Assembly (NCBI GenBank): GCA_965263365.1
Contig: OZ253672.1
Coordinates: 1,302,001 to 1,366,000 of the forward strand
Direction of reading: 5' to 3'
DNA length: 64,000 nucleotides
DNA from: CANMUM01 sp965263365
GTDB taxonomy: Bacteria; Pseudomonadota; Alphaproteobacteria; Rhodobacterales; Rhodobacteraceae
The notes under the pieces are model-generated. The model worked only from the letters and a program-made list of their open reading frames with translations, was not told the origin of the DNA and did not search any database. A program made the position numbers and the translations under genes. This document shows positions 28,545-36,191 of this stretch, one piece after another; the first letter of the stretch is position 1, and each line of letters opens with the position of its first letter.

Positions 28545-28736
28545 ATTTCACAAACACGCCCTTGCTCAGCCGAACATTCAGTTCTATAACGACTTCGAAA
28601 TGCAAAAAAATATACAAAAAGTGATATTCATAATTCGAATTATGATCCCGGCTGGCTAAGGCCACCGGGTACGCTATTCGTGCGCACGCACAACCTCTCT
28701 AATCCCTATAATCGATTTATATCAAAGAGATATCAA
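28545..28736. other. Leader region of ileS
   Basis: 192 bases. A strong stem, CCCGG-C-TGGC / GCCA-CCGGG, lies around 28646-28668 with a 4-base loop and a bulged C and is not followed by a T-run. It may shape the ileS mRNA leader. No T-box features are seen. Confidence 0.4.
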
Positions 28737-31634
28737 ATGTCCGAAACTCCCGACTATAAAGACACCCTCAACCTCCCTCAAACCGACTTCCCGATGCGAG
28801 CGGGGCTCCCAAAGAGAGAACCTGAATGGCTCGCTCACTGGGAAAAAATTGGTGTTTATGAAAAACTCCAAGAAAAGAAAGCTCGAAAGACCTTTACGCT
28901 TCATGACGGCCCTCCCTATGCCAATGGCCACCTTCATATTGGCCATGCCTTAAATAAAATCATCAAAGATATGATTGTTCGCTCACACCAAATGATGGGT
29001 TATAAAAGCCCATACATTCCGGGGTGGGATTGTCACGGTCTGCCCATTGAGTGGAAAATCGAAGAAAAATACCGCAAGAAAGGCAAAAACAAAGAAGATG
29101 TACCTGTGGTTGATTTTCGCAAGGAATGCCGCAAATTTGCTGAAGACTGGGTGGATATTCAACGAAATGAATTCAAACGACTTGGCATAACGGGCAATTG
29201 GGAAAATCCGTACCTTACTATGGACTTTCATGCAGAGCGCGTCATTGCCGAAGAATTTATGAAATTTTTGATGAATGGGACACTTTATCAAGGCTCCAAA
29301 CCCGTCATGTGGTCACCTATTGAGCAAACAGCTCTCGCAGATGCAGAAGTTGAATATCACGACAAGGAAAGCTTCACTATTTGGGTGAAATTTCGGGTTA
29401 TGGAAGGCGATTTAAAAGATGCAAATATCGTAATTTGGACCACAACACCTTGGACAATTCCCTCCAATAAAGGTGTCGTTTTCGGGGCCGATTATGAATA
29501 TGGGCTCTATGGGGTCACTGATACTCCTGAGGAATGTTGGGCAAAAAAAGGTGATCAATTCATTCTCGCCGATAAGCTCGCAGCAGAAACGTTTACAAAA
29601 GCGCGCCTTGAAGAAGGGCAGTGGAAACGTGTGCGTGACGTGACGGCAAAAGAGCTTAACGAATTGCCCCTTGCGCACCCGCTTCACGGCGCCGAGGGTT
29701 CGAACGGAGAATGGGATCAACCGCGCATTTTACGTCCAGCGCCCTTTGTGACGGATGAAGATGGAACAGGATTTGTTCACTGCGCCCCTTCTCACGGTAT
29801 GGAAGAATTTGAACTCTACCGCGACCTTGGCAAACTGGAAGAAGTGCTGACATATAACGTAATGGACGACGGCGGTTTCCGCAAAGATTTACCTTTTTTT
29901 GGCGGCAAATACATATTGAGCCGCAAGGGCGGCGAAGGAGATGCAAACAAGACCGTTATTGATAAGCTGGTGGAAGTTGGCGGATTGTTGGCGCGCGGAA
30001 AAATTAAGCATAGCTATCCGCATTCATGGCGCTCCAAAGCACCCGTGATCTACCGGAACACGCCTCAATGGTTTGTGGCGATAGATAAAACTGTAGGCGA
30101 TGGAAAAGATCAATTCGGCAAAACAATCAGAAAGCGTGCTCTGACTGAAATTGATAATGTGGACTGGACGCCCAAAACCGGTCGCAATCGCCTTTACGCG
30201 ATGATTGAATCGCGCCCCGATTGGGTCCTATCAAGACAACGTGCGTGGGGAGTGCCACTAACTTGTTTTGTGAAAAAAGGTGCATTGCCAACCGCAGCCG
30301 AATTTCTTCTTAGAAATGATGAAGTCAACAAACGCGTGCTCGCAGCATTTGAAGCCGAAGGAGCTGATTGCTGGTACGAGGAAAACGCAAAATCGCGCTT
30401 TTTAGAAGGCATTGTTGATCCTGATGAATATGATCAGATTTTTGATGTCCTTGATGTTTGGTTTGATAGCGGCTCTACGCATGCATTTGTTTTGCGTGAT
30501 CGTGAAGACGGAACTGAAGACGGTATCGCAGATGTCTATATGGAAGGCACAGATCAACACCGCGGTTGGTTTCATTCATCATTGCTTCAAAGTTGCGGCA
30601 CCAATGGTCGTGCGCCCTATCGAAGCGTGGTAACGCACGGGTTTACCCTTGATGAAAAGGGCATGAAAATGTCCAAGTCTATCGGCAACACAATCGTGCC
30701 TGATGAAGTCACGAAGCAATATGGCGCCGATATTTTGCGCCTTTGGGTGGCTCAGACTGATTATACAGCCGACCAGCGGATTGGTCCCGAAATCTTGAAG
30801 GGCGTCTCCGATAGTTATCGGCGTTTGCGCAATACCTTTCGCTTTTTGATGGGCGCGTTGCCCCAATCCAAAGTGACGCATAAGCCTGAACAATTGCCTG
30901 AGCTCGAACAATGGATTTTGCATAAACTCTATGAGCTAGATCAAAAAGTGCGCAAAAGTTATTCATCATTCGCATTTTCAGAAGCGCTTAGCGAACTCTT
31001 TGTTTTCTGTACGAGTGATCTCTCTGCATTCTATTTTGATATTCGCAAAGATACGCTTTATTGCGACCGCGAAAGCAATGCACAGCAATCTGCGCTTTGG
31101 ACTATGGAACAAGTCTATGCGTGTATGACCAAATGGCTTGCGCCCATTCTCACCTTCACAATGGAAGAGGTCTGGTTAGAACGCAATCTCGGCGATAATG
31201 AATCCGTCCATCTTCAAGATTTTGAGGAAACACCAGAAAGCTGGCAAAATAGAGAATTGGGCGAAAAATTTCAACAAATTCGACAAGCCCGTCGCGTCGT
31301 TACCGGCGCAATCGAAGTTCAACGCACCGAAAAAACCATTGGCTCTTCACTCGAAGCCGCGCCTGTGGTTCATGTAACGAGCGCGCTTAAGGCTATTTTA
31401 GAGAGTGTTGACTTCGCAGAGATTTGCATCACCTCAGACATCCGTCTCACAGATGACCCGGCGCCCGACGGAGCGTTTACGCTTGATGACAATCAATCCA
31501 TCTGCGTCGTGTTTGACAAAGCAACTGGCGGGAAATGCCAACGGTGCTGGAAGATTAAACCCGATGTCGGCACGCATGCATTTAAGGAAACTTGCGCCCG
31601 ATGTAATGATGTTTTGACGAGTCAGAATAAGTAG
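28737..31634 (+). CDS. ileS: Isoleucyl-tRNA synthetase
   Basis: Class I synthetase charging tRNA-Ile, with editing of valine. I chose ATG 28737 (MSETPDYKDTLNLPQ), giving 965 residues, rather than the upstream GTG frame at 28680, because AAAGAGA precedes it and family proteins start this way. HIGH box in PYANGHLHIGHALNK near 55, the editing-domain WTTTPWTIPSN near 245, KMSKS in GMKMSKSIGN near 640 and the C-terminal zinc cysteines CQRCWK...CARC are all present. The usual neighbour lspA is absent; the next 2.3 kb are remnants. Confidence 0.98.
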   Translation: MSETPDYKDTLNLPQTDFPMRAGLPKREPEWLAHWEKIGVYEKLQEKKARKTFTLHDGPPYANGHLHIGHALNKIIKDMIVRSHQMMGYKSPYIPGWDCHGLPIEWKIEEKYRKKGKNKEDVPVVDFRKECRKFAEDWVDIQRNEFKRLGITGNWENPYLTMDFHAERVIAEEFMKFLMNGTLYQGSKPVMWSPIEQTALADAEVEYHDKESFTIWVKFRVMEGDLKDANIVIWTTTPWTIPSNKGVVFGADYEYGLYGVTDTPEECWAKKGDQFILADKLAAETFTKARLEEGQWKRVRDVTAKELNELPLAHPLHGAEGSNGEWDQPRILRPAPFVTDEDGTGFVHCAPSHGMEEFELYRDLGKLEEVLTYNVMDDGGFRKDLPFFGGKYILSRKGGEGDANKTVIDKLVEVGGLLARGKIKHSYPHSWRSKAPVIYRNTPQWFVAIDKTVGDGKDQFGKTIRKRALTEIDNVDWTPKTGRNRLYAMIESRPDWVLSRQRAWGVPLTCFVKKGALPTAAEFLLRNDEVNKRVLAAFEAEGADCWYEENAKSRFLEGIVDPDEYDQIFDVLDVWFDSGSTHAFVLRDREDGTEDGIADVYMEGTDQHRGWFHSSLLQSCGTNGRAPYRSVVTHGFTLDEKGMKMSKSIGNTIVPDEVTKQYGADILRLWVAQTDYTADQRIGPEILKGVSDSYRRLRNTFRFLMGALPQSKVTHKPEQLPELEQWILHKLYELDQKVRKSYSSFAFSEALSELFVFCTSDLSAFYFDIRKDTLYCDRESNAQQSALWTMEQVYACMTKWLAPILTFTMEEVWLERNLGDNESVHLQDFEETPESWQNRELGEKFQQIRQARRVVTGAIEVQRTEKTIGSSLEAAPVVHVTSALKAILESVDFAEICITSDIRLTDDPAPDGAFTLDDNQSICVVFDKATGGKCQRCWKIKPDVGTHAFKETCARCNDVLTSQNK

Positions 31635-31760
31635 TCTGAGGTTTGCTTGGTCAAGCGAATTGCTCAACTTTGCAGTGATCATTTCGGGGTTTACACCTAA
31701 GTTATGATCACTGGTTAGCATTCAGACACTTATTGGACTGACATCTATTGGAAGTTGATT
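31635..31760. other. Post-ileS region with inverted repeats
   Basis: A 9-bp perfect inverted repeat CAGTGATCA/TGATCACTG (31673-31681 and 31705-31713) lies 38 bases after ileS, without a T-run. A nearly perfect palindrome AGTTGATTTCAAATCAACT (about 31753-31771) covers the end of the next minus-strand frame. Either could mark an old insertion edge. Confidence 0.5.
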
Positions 31761-32196
31761 TCAAATCAACTCATCAAGGACTCTATTGAAAACAGTCTTT
31801 CGCTCTCTAATACTCGCTGCTGCAAATTCATATTGCGCAGAAGGGTCTTCTTTGAGTTCGCCCCTGACCCAATAACTCGATCCGTGCATACCACAACTTT
31901 TTGCAAAATCCAATCGCCCTTTAAGCTCCTTAACCAAGGTATGATGAAGTTCTTGATCTATAATTTCGCTATTCCGCATGATTGAGATTTTATCACCTTC
32001 AAGCCCCGAATTCCGTTTTATTTTCTCTATTCTGAAAGCAAAATTTACAAGCGAGCAAATTTCCTTGGCATTTGAAGTGTTCTCTAAATTCAGTCCGCTT
32101 GTATTCACAAAAGTTGTTCGATATAAGCCTAGCGCTCCTATGAATTTATTAACCTCTTCAAGAAAGAGTATCCGCGCCTTACCTTGCTTTACTGGT
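31761..32196 (-). pseudogene. 5'-truncated orphan gene fragment
   Basis: An open frame of about 145 codons with no credible start. Reading upstream of the GTG at 32108, the frame continues as KARILFLEEVNKFIGALG until a TAA near 32199, with no ATG, GTG or ribosome binding site. The product looks like a protein (acidic/basic helix-rich, motif IMRNSEII, then FAKSCGMHGSSYWVRGEL) but I do not recognise it. The most economical reading is the C-terminal part of a larger gene cut off on its 5' side. A short protein starting at GTG 32108 cannot be excluded. A fragment with a similar VMRNSE motif lies at 33698-33862. Confidence 0.5.
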
Positions 32197-32370
32197 TAAT
32201 AAAATTCATTCTCTTAAACTCGCAAAATAATCATCGATCAAAGCGCTTCAAAGTAAAGCGCTCAATAAAATAGAAAAGCAAGAAGTCAAAAGCGATATAT
32301 TAATATAGGATATAAAACCCAGACCTTCAAAAATGTAGAGAAAAAACGATCAAAAAAACTAGAAGATCTC
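32197..32370. other. Gene-free AT-rich stretch
   Basis: No gene seen. AAAGCGCT occurs twice about 14 bases apart near 32239-32262; otherwise no structure. Confidence 0.5.
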
Positions 32371-32775
32371 TTAGATATTCTTTTGCAGAATACAAAAGTC
32401 ACTATTGATTGATGAAATATCGTATGAAGTGACTTTACCTGCAATATTGGTTTTTAAAATGTTATTATTTTTCCAAGCTTCGACAAAATCATTATATTCA
32501 TTTGTATTTTCTAAGCGCCAATGATCACCATTTGAAAAACCATTAAAATGCGCGTCGCCTAGACTAAAATCAATTTGTTTATTCTCTTCGAAACTATAAT
32601 CAGTAAAGTAAATGAATGATCCTTGTCTATATTCGGTATCTGAATCACAAACAATTTTAATTTTTTCACCATTAATATTTTGATCATAAATATTAAAACC
32701 GCGATAAAATGTGTGTTCAAATGCCAACACTGGAAAAGCAATTAAAAATGCAAATAGTTTCACTAATGTTTTCAT
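32371..32775 (-). CDS. Small secreted protein, unrecognised
   Basis: 134 residues starting with a clean Sec signal peptide (MKTLVKLFAFLIAFPVLA, likely cut after residue 18). The mature part of about 116 residues is rich in Asn, Asp, Tyr and Phe, with two cysteines (VCDSD and DFCILQ) that could form one disulfide. No domain is recognised. Codon use is strikingly AT-rich compared with the core genes, and it sits among IS and gene remnants, so recent acquisition is likely. The ribosome binding site (AGAAG) is weak. Confidence 0.7.
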   Translation of the reverse strand: MKTLVKLFAFLIAFPVLAFEHTFYRGFNIYDQNINGEKIKIVCDSDTEYRQGSFIYFTDYSFEENKQIDFSLGDAHFNGFSNGDHWRLENTNEYNDFVEAWKNNNILKTNIAGKVTSYDISSINSDFCILQKNI

Positions 32776-32927
32776 AAAAACACTTCTAATTTATTGAGTA
32801 AACATAAAAAATAAGCTTTTAAAAATTTGGACAAAAACAAAATTAGATAATTTTTATAGCAAAGTAATGGCTATTTGTTCAACTTAATGGTGGGTCATCC
32901 GAGGCTTGAACTCACTTATCAAGCCCC

Positions 32928-33359
32928 CTATGTTTGGTCCAATATTAGGGCCGTAGTTTTTAGGGTCGTAGTTTCTGGTATTTGCGGCCGCATATTCAGC
33001 GCCTGATGCGCTCTTATGTGATTGTGTTCTTTGACCCAACAGTTGATCCTCGCTTGCGCTTGTTTTGTGATTTGGAACCAGTTCGCGTTTAAGATTTCAT
33101 TGCGCAATGTTCCGTTGAACCTTTCATTATATCTCAATCGTCATATCCCAATCGTCGCGAAAACGGTCCCCCAGATCGTTTTCTGATCCTCTTCATATCC
33201 CAAGGCGGTCCTGGATAGATGTGAATTGGCTCGATGTCGGCCCGTTTGAGCCAGGTTTGGAATATTTCCGAGACGAACTCATGCCCATTATCGGAACGTA
33301 TATATACTGGTATATACTGGCTTTCCATGTTGAATAATCAGCGGATAAAGCGCCTTCTG
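32928..33359 (-). pseudogene. Decayed IS3-family transposase (integrase-core C-terminal half)
   Basis: Three collinear blocks in different frames reconstruct the end of an IS3 OrfB. ALYPLIIQHGKPVY is in one frame. YIRSDNGHEFVSEIFQTWL then IEPIHIYPGPPW, in a second frame, carries the second catalytic Asp region. ERFNGTLRNEIL with HNHIRAHQALNMRP at the end carries the third catalytic Glu region. The frame breaks at a tandem duplication of TATATACTGG (33301-33320) and at a short palindromic insertion (33129-33203). The N-terminal part with the first Asp and OrfA are missing, so the element cannot transpose. I could not find terminal inverted repeats. Confidence 0.88.
33129..33203. repeat. Small palindromic insertion flanked by direct repeats inside the transposase remnant
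   Basis: Tandem imperfect 14-mers ATATCTCAATCGTC and ATATCCCAATCGTC (33129-33142, 33143-33156) are followed by the palindrome GAAAACG-GTCCCCCAGAT-CGTTTTC (33159-33183), then a second copy of TCATATCCCAA (33193-33203, first copy 33141-33151). The sequence interrupts the expected PW.NGYNERFNG reading of the transposase. The 41-base segment between the 11-base direct repeats looks like a mobile mini-palindrome with target duplication. Confidence 0.6.
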
Positions 33360-33480
33360 GGCTCCGCCCGTTTGTTCGCTCAAATCATCCACTGGATCAT
33401 TCATCACTTCGTGATCCGCTCCAAACCCTCACCATATCTTTTCAGGGCCATAATCGTCCTCCAAATTTAACAGAGTTGTA

Positions 33481-33946
33481 AAAAATTAATGGATCAGTTC
33501 TAAGGGACAAGGACAGGGGCGGCCATTTATTCGCCTAATTGACGAGCCAGCACCCTTGCACCCGTGTTTGACAACAAAATCAATTATCCCTTTAGTAAAT
33601 TTTCAATTGTGAGTTGATCTATAAGCTTAAAGAAAGCGCCCGACCCACCGCTTCAATATTCGCTTATAAATTCAACAAGTTATCCAAAGTCATTAATTCA
33701 CGCAAACGCAATAGCCGCCGCCGCGTTTTTAATAATGCTCGCGATTGACCGAATAGATAAATCATTATGGCGAAAAATAAACTCACTGTTTCGCATCACG
33801 GCTAAGCTATTCACGCCTAGTATTTCAAAGAACTCATGTTTGACGAGCCTCAAACAATCTCTTCAAAAGTACGAGACCTACTTATTTAAAAACATAGGAT
33901 TGATAAAATTCAACGAGATTTAACAGAAATCAAAGTGCTCGCTGAC
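33481..33946. other. Remnant region before rpoH
   Basis: No intact gene. A minus-strand frame of 55 codons (33698-33862) contains LGVNSLAVMRNSEFIF and shares its MRNSE motif, with mostly synonymous base differences over about 20 bases, with the truncated gene at 31761-32196. The rest shows no recognisable coding or repeats. Confidence 0.4.
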
Positions 33947-33975
33947 CTTGAAAATTCTTGAGTCAAAAGCTATAT
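33947..33975 (+). promoter_or_regulatory. Housekeeping-type promoter of rpoH
   Basis: CTTGAA (33947-33952), a 17-base spacer and CTATAT (33970-33975) match the alphaproteobacterial vegetative consensus CTTGAC-N17-CTATAT. The predicted start is about 20 bases upstream of the rpoH ATG, so the leader would be short. Confidence 0.75.
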
Positions 33976-34000
33976 CACTCCTCTAAACGGGATATTTACG

Positions 34001-34885
34001 ATGAGTACTTACGCCAACCTTCCAGCTCCCTCGCCCGAAGCTGGTCTTTCAAATTACCTTCAAGAAATCCGGAAGTTTCCGCTTCTTGAGGCAGATGAAG
34101 AATATATGCTCGCGAAAGCGTGGGTTGATCACCAAGATGGTGATGCTGCGCATCAACTCGTGACGTCCCACTTACGATTGGCAGCAAAAATCGCCATGGG
34201 ATACCGAGGTTACGGGCTTCCTATTGGCGAAGTCGTCTCTGAAGCGAATGTAGGCCTTATGCAAGCAGTGAAACGATTTGATCCCGAAAAAGGTTTTCGT
34301 CTTGCCACCTATGCGATGTGGTGGATTAGAGCGAGTATTCAAGAATACGTGCTCAGATCTTGGTCGCTCGTTAAAATGGGCACGACATCTGGACAAAAGA
34401 AATTATTTTTCAATTTACGCAAGGCCAAGGCCAAAATCGGTGCACTTGAAGAAGGTGACTTAAACCCTGACAACGTGAAAAAAATTGCACATGATCTGAA
34501 TGTAAGTGAGCAAGAAGTTCAGGAAATGAACCGCCGAATGTCGGGCGGTGATGCCTCGCTCAACGCACCTCTATCCAAAGGCGAAGAGGGCACAGCGAGC
34601 TGGCAAGATTGGCTCGAAGATGAAAATAGCAATACGGCAGCTGATTACGCGGAAGCCGACGAGCATGACGTACGCATGACGATGTTAAATCAAGCGATGC
34701 AAAATCTAAACGAGAGAGAGCAAAAAATTATTGCCGCACGACGTCTTAAAGACAGCCCCAAAACCCTTGAAGAACTCTCTTCAGAGTTTAATGTTTCCCG
34801 CGAACGCATTCGTCAAATTGAAGTGCGGGCTTTTGAAAAACTGCAAGAAAACATGGTGAGGCTCGCCGCCGAAAAAGGGCTTTAA
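34001..34885 (+). CDS. rpoH: RNA polymerase heat-shock sigma factor RpoH (sigma-32)
   Basis: 294 residues. Region 2 contains HLRLAAKIAMGYRGYGLP (around 58), the core-binding EANVGLMQAVKRFDPEKGFRLATYAMWWIRA (given in part: RFDPEKGFRLATYAMWW near 90) and the RpoH-box-like QKKLFFNLRKAK near 130, which separates RpoH from RpoD. Region 4 ends with the SSEFNVSRERIRQIE helix-turn-helix. It should drive the clpB promoter found at 18324-18353. The last four bases overlap the convergent ArsR gene. Confidence 0.96.
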   Translation: MSTYANLPAPSPEAGLSNYLQEIRKFPLLEADEEYMLAKAWVDHQDGDAAHQLVTSHLRLAAKIAMGYRGYGLPIGEVVSEANVGLMQAVKRFDPEKGFRLATYAMWWIRASIQEYVLRSWSLVKMGTTSGQKKLFFNLRKAKAKIGALEEGDLNPDNVKKIAHDLNVSEQEVQEMNRRMSGGDASLNAPLSKGEEGTASWQDWLEDENSNTAADYAEADEHDVRMTMLNQAMQNLNEREQKIIAARRLKDSPKTLEELSSEFNVSRERIRQIEVRAFEKLQENMVRLAAEKGL

Positions 34886-35271
34886 TTTTTCTGAGATCTT
34901 CGGCCCAAAAAACTCTGTAGCGCACCGTTTTCGGAGGCAATCAAAGGCAGAGATGAAACAGCTTTAGTGACACCGCGCTTTCGCCTTTTGCCAGCAAGGT
35001 CCTGATTTGGTTTTAAACCGGCTTGAAGTCGAGTTGTCCAATTCGAAAGATCAGTCAAACGTTCGTAATTAAGACTATAGATACGACTTTGCGCTTTCTT
35101 TTCCACAACAACAAGTTTTGCATCCAGCAAAGCTTTAAGGTGCTGAGAGATCGCGGGCGCGGTCATGTCAAATGGTTCACGTATTTTGGCAACCGATAAT
35201 GCGCCTTCAGTTGCTAACTTTTCAAGAATTTTGACGCGTGTTGAATCCGAAAGAGCTGCAAAAAGTTCCAT
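34882..35271 (-). CDS. ArsR-family winged-helix regulator
   Basis: 129 residues. MELFAALSDSTRVKILEKL and FDMTAPAISQHLKALLDAKLV (recognition helix around residues 36-50) are the ArsR fold, followed by a basic tail (GKRRKRGVTK) that is unusual for the family. No metal-binding Cys pair is visible, so it is probably a non-metal sensor; the family includes redox- and SAM-related members. It is convergent with rpoH with a four-base overlap, and no obvious target sits beside it. Confidence 0.88.
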   Translation of the reverse strand: MELFAALSDSTRVKILEKLATEGALSVAKIREPFDMTAPAISQHLKALLDAKLVVVEKKAQSRIYSLNYERLTDLSNWTTRLQAGLKPNQDLAGKRRKRGVTKAVSSLPLIASENGALQSFLGRRSQKN

Positions 35272-35331
35272 AGCCTACAATTTAGCGAAAACTAAACAAA
35301 GTCAACACGTAATCAAATTTGAATTGATAAC

Positions 35332-36018
35332 CTAGCTTTTGAATAAACTATCCGCGTCCAAAACTTCTGCCGGTTTTTCATCAACCTCTTGCCCAAGCTC
35401 GCCCAGATCCACTTGATTTTCAGGGACTGCGTTCAAACTTTCATCAACTGAAATAAGCGTTTCATTTGATTCAACGACTTCCTCTTCAGCGGGCAAACGC
35501 TTCGCCATTTTTTCAACCGCTTCATCAAGCTCAATTTGAGAACAAATGCCAAGAGCGACCGGATCAATAGGGACGATATTTGCAATATTCCAATGCGTAC
35601 GCTCACGAATGGAATTGATCGTTGGTTTCGTCGTACCGACGAGCTTTCCAATTTGCGCATCCGTTAATTCAGGATGGTTTTTGACAAGCCAAGCAATCGC
35701 AGCTGGTTTATCTTGTCTCTTTGAAAGAGGTGTATATTTAGGACCCTTGCGCTTGCGTTCGCCGACAGCCTCAGGAATTGATTTCAAAACCAGAGATTCA
35801 CGTGAATTGGCTTCGCAACGTTCAATTTCTTCTTGTGTCAATTGATTGTTAACGATCGGGTCAAAACCTTTGATACCTACAGCAACTTCACCATCTGCGA
35901 TTCCTTGAACTTCCAAGTCATGCAATCCACAAAAATCGGCAATCTGCTTAAAGCTCAAAGTCGTATTGTCGACAAGCCAAACTGCAGTCGCTTTGCGCAT
36001 AATAGGATAGTTTTTCAT
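35332..36018 (-). CDS. trcR: Cell-cycle transcriptional regulator TrcR (DUF1013)
   Basis: Alphaproteobacteria-specific protein known to associate with RNA polymerase and influence cell-cycle genes. I chose ATG 36018 (MKNYPIMRKATAVWLVDNT) because GAGGTG sits just upstream; the open frame extends 14 codons further. 228 residues: KATAVWLVDNTTLSFKQIA near the N-terminus, GPKYTPLSKRQDKPAAIAWL near 105 and the helix-turn-helix-like LTDAQIGKLVGTTKPTINSI near 132, then an acidic low-complexity C-terminus. The call rests on recognised family motifs. Confidence 0.88.
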   Translation of the reverse strand: MKNYPIMRKATAVWLVDNTTLSFKQIADFCGLHDLEVQGIADGEVAVGIKGFDPIVNNQLTQEEIERCEANSRESLVLKSIPEAVGERKRKGPKYTPLSKRQDKPAAIAWLVKNHPELTDAQIGKLVGTTKPTINSIRERTHWNIANIVPIDPVALGICSQIELDEAVEKMAKRLPAEEEVVESNETLISVDESLNAVPENQVDLGELGQEVDEKPAEVLDADSLFKS

Positions 36019-36140
36019 CTTCACCTCTAAAAAGTAAGGGGCACACAGCCCCAAGATCAATAGGAACCTGACAAAAATTATAAATGTCGGGAATTTATCG
36101 ACCTATATCAACTTAAATAGGCCTTGAAAAGGTATAAACC

Positions 36141-36168
36141 AAAAAATTAGGCACCGCAATGCGGCGCC
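36141..36168 (-). terminator. Terminator after the TRAP binding-protein gene
   Basis: GGCACCGCA/TGCGGCGCC stem (36150-36168; one pair is a G-U on the minus-strand RNA) followed on the minus strand by TAATTTTTT. It lies 24 bases past the dctP-like stop. Confidence 0.8.
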
Positions 36169-36191
36169 CAATGATAAGCCTATTCGTTTTT

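Noticed and set aside
28640..28736. T-box or other aminoacyl-tRNA riboswitch before ileS
   Set aside because: A stable stem is present but there is no T-box sequence or terminator, and T-boxes are not typical of alphaproteobacteria.
28680..28736. N-terminal extension of IleS from GTG 28680
   Set aside because: The extension has no family counterpart, and AAAGAGA precedes the internal ATG at 28737.
33447..33451. Short plus/minus frames beginning MALKRYGEGLERITK as an IS3 OrfA
   Set aside because: Only about 15 codons and no helix-turn-helix of OrfA is recognisable; left out of the pseudogene.
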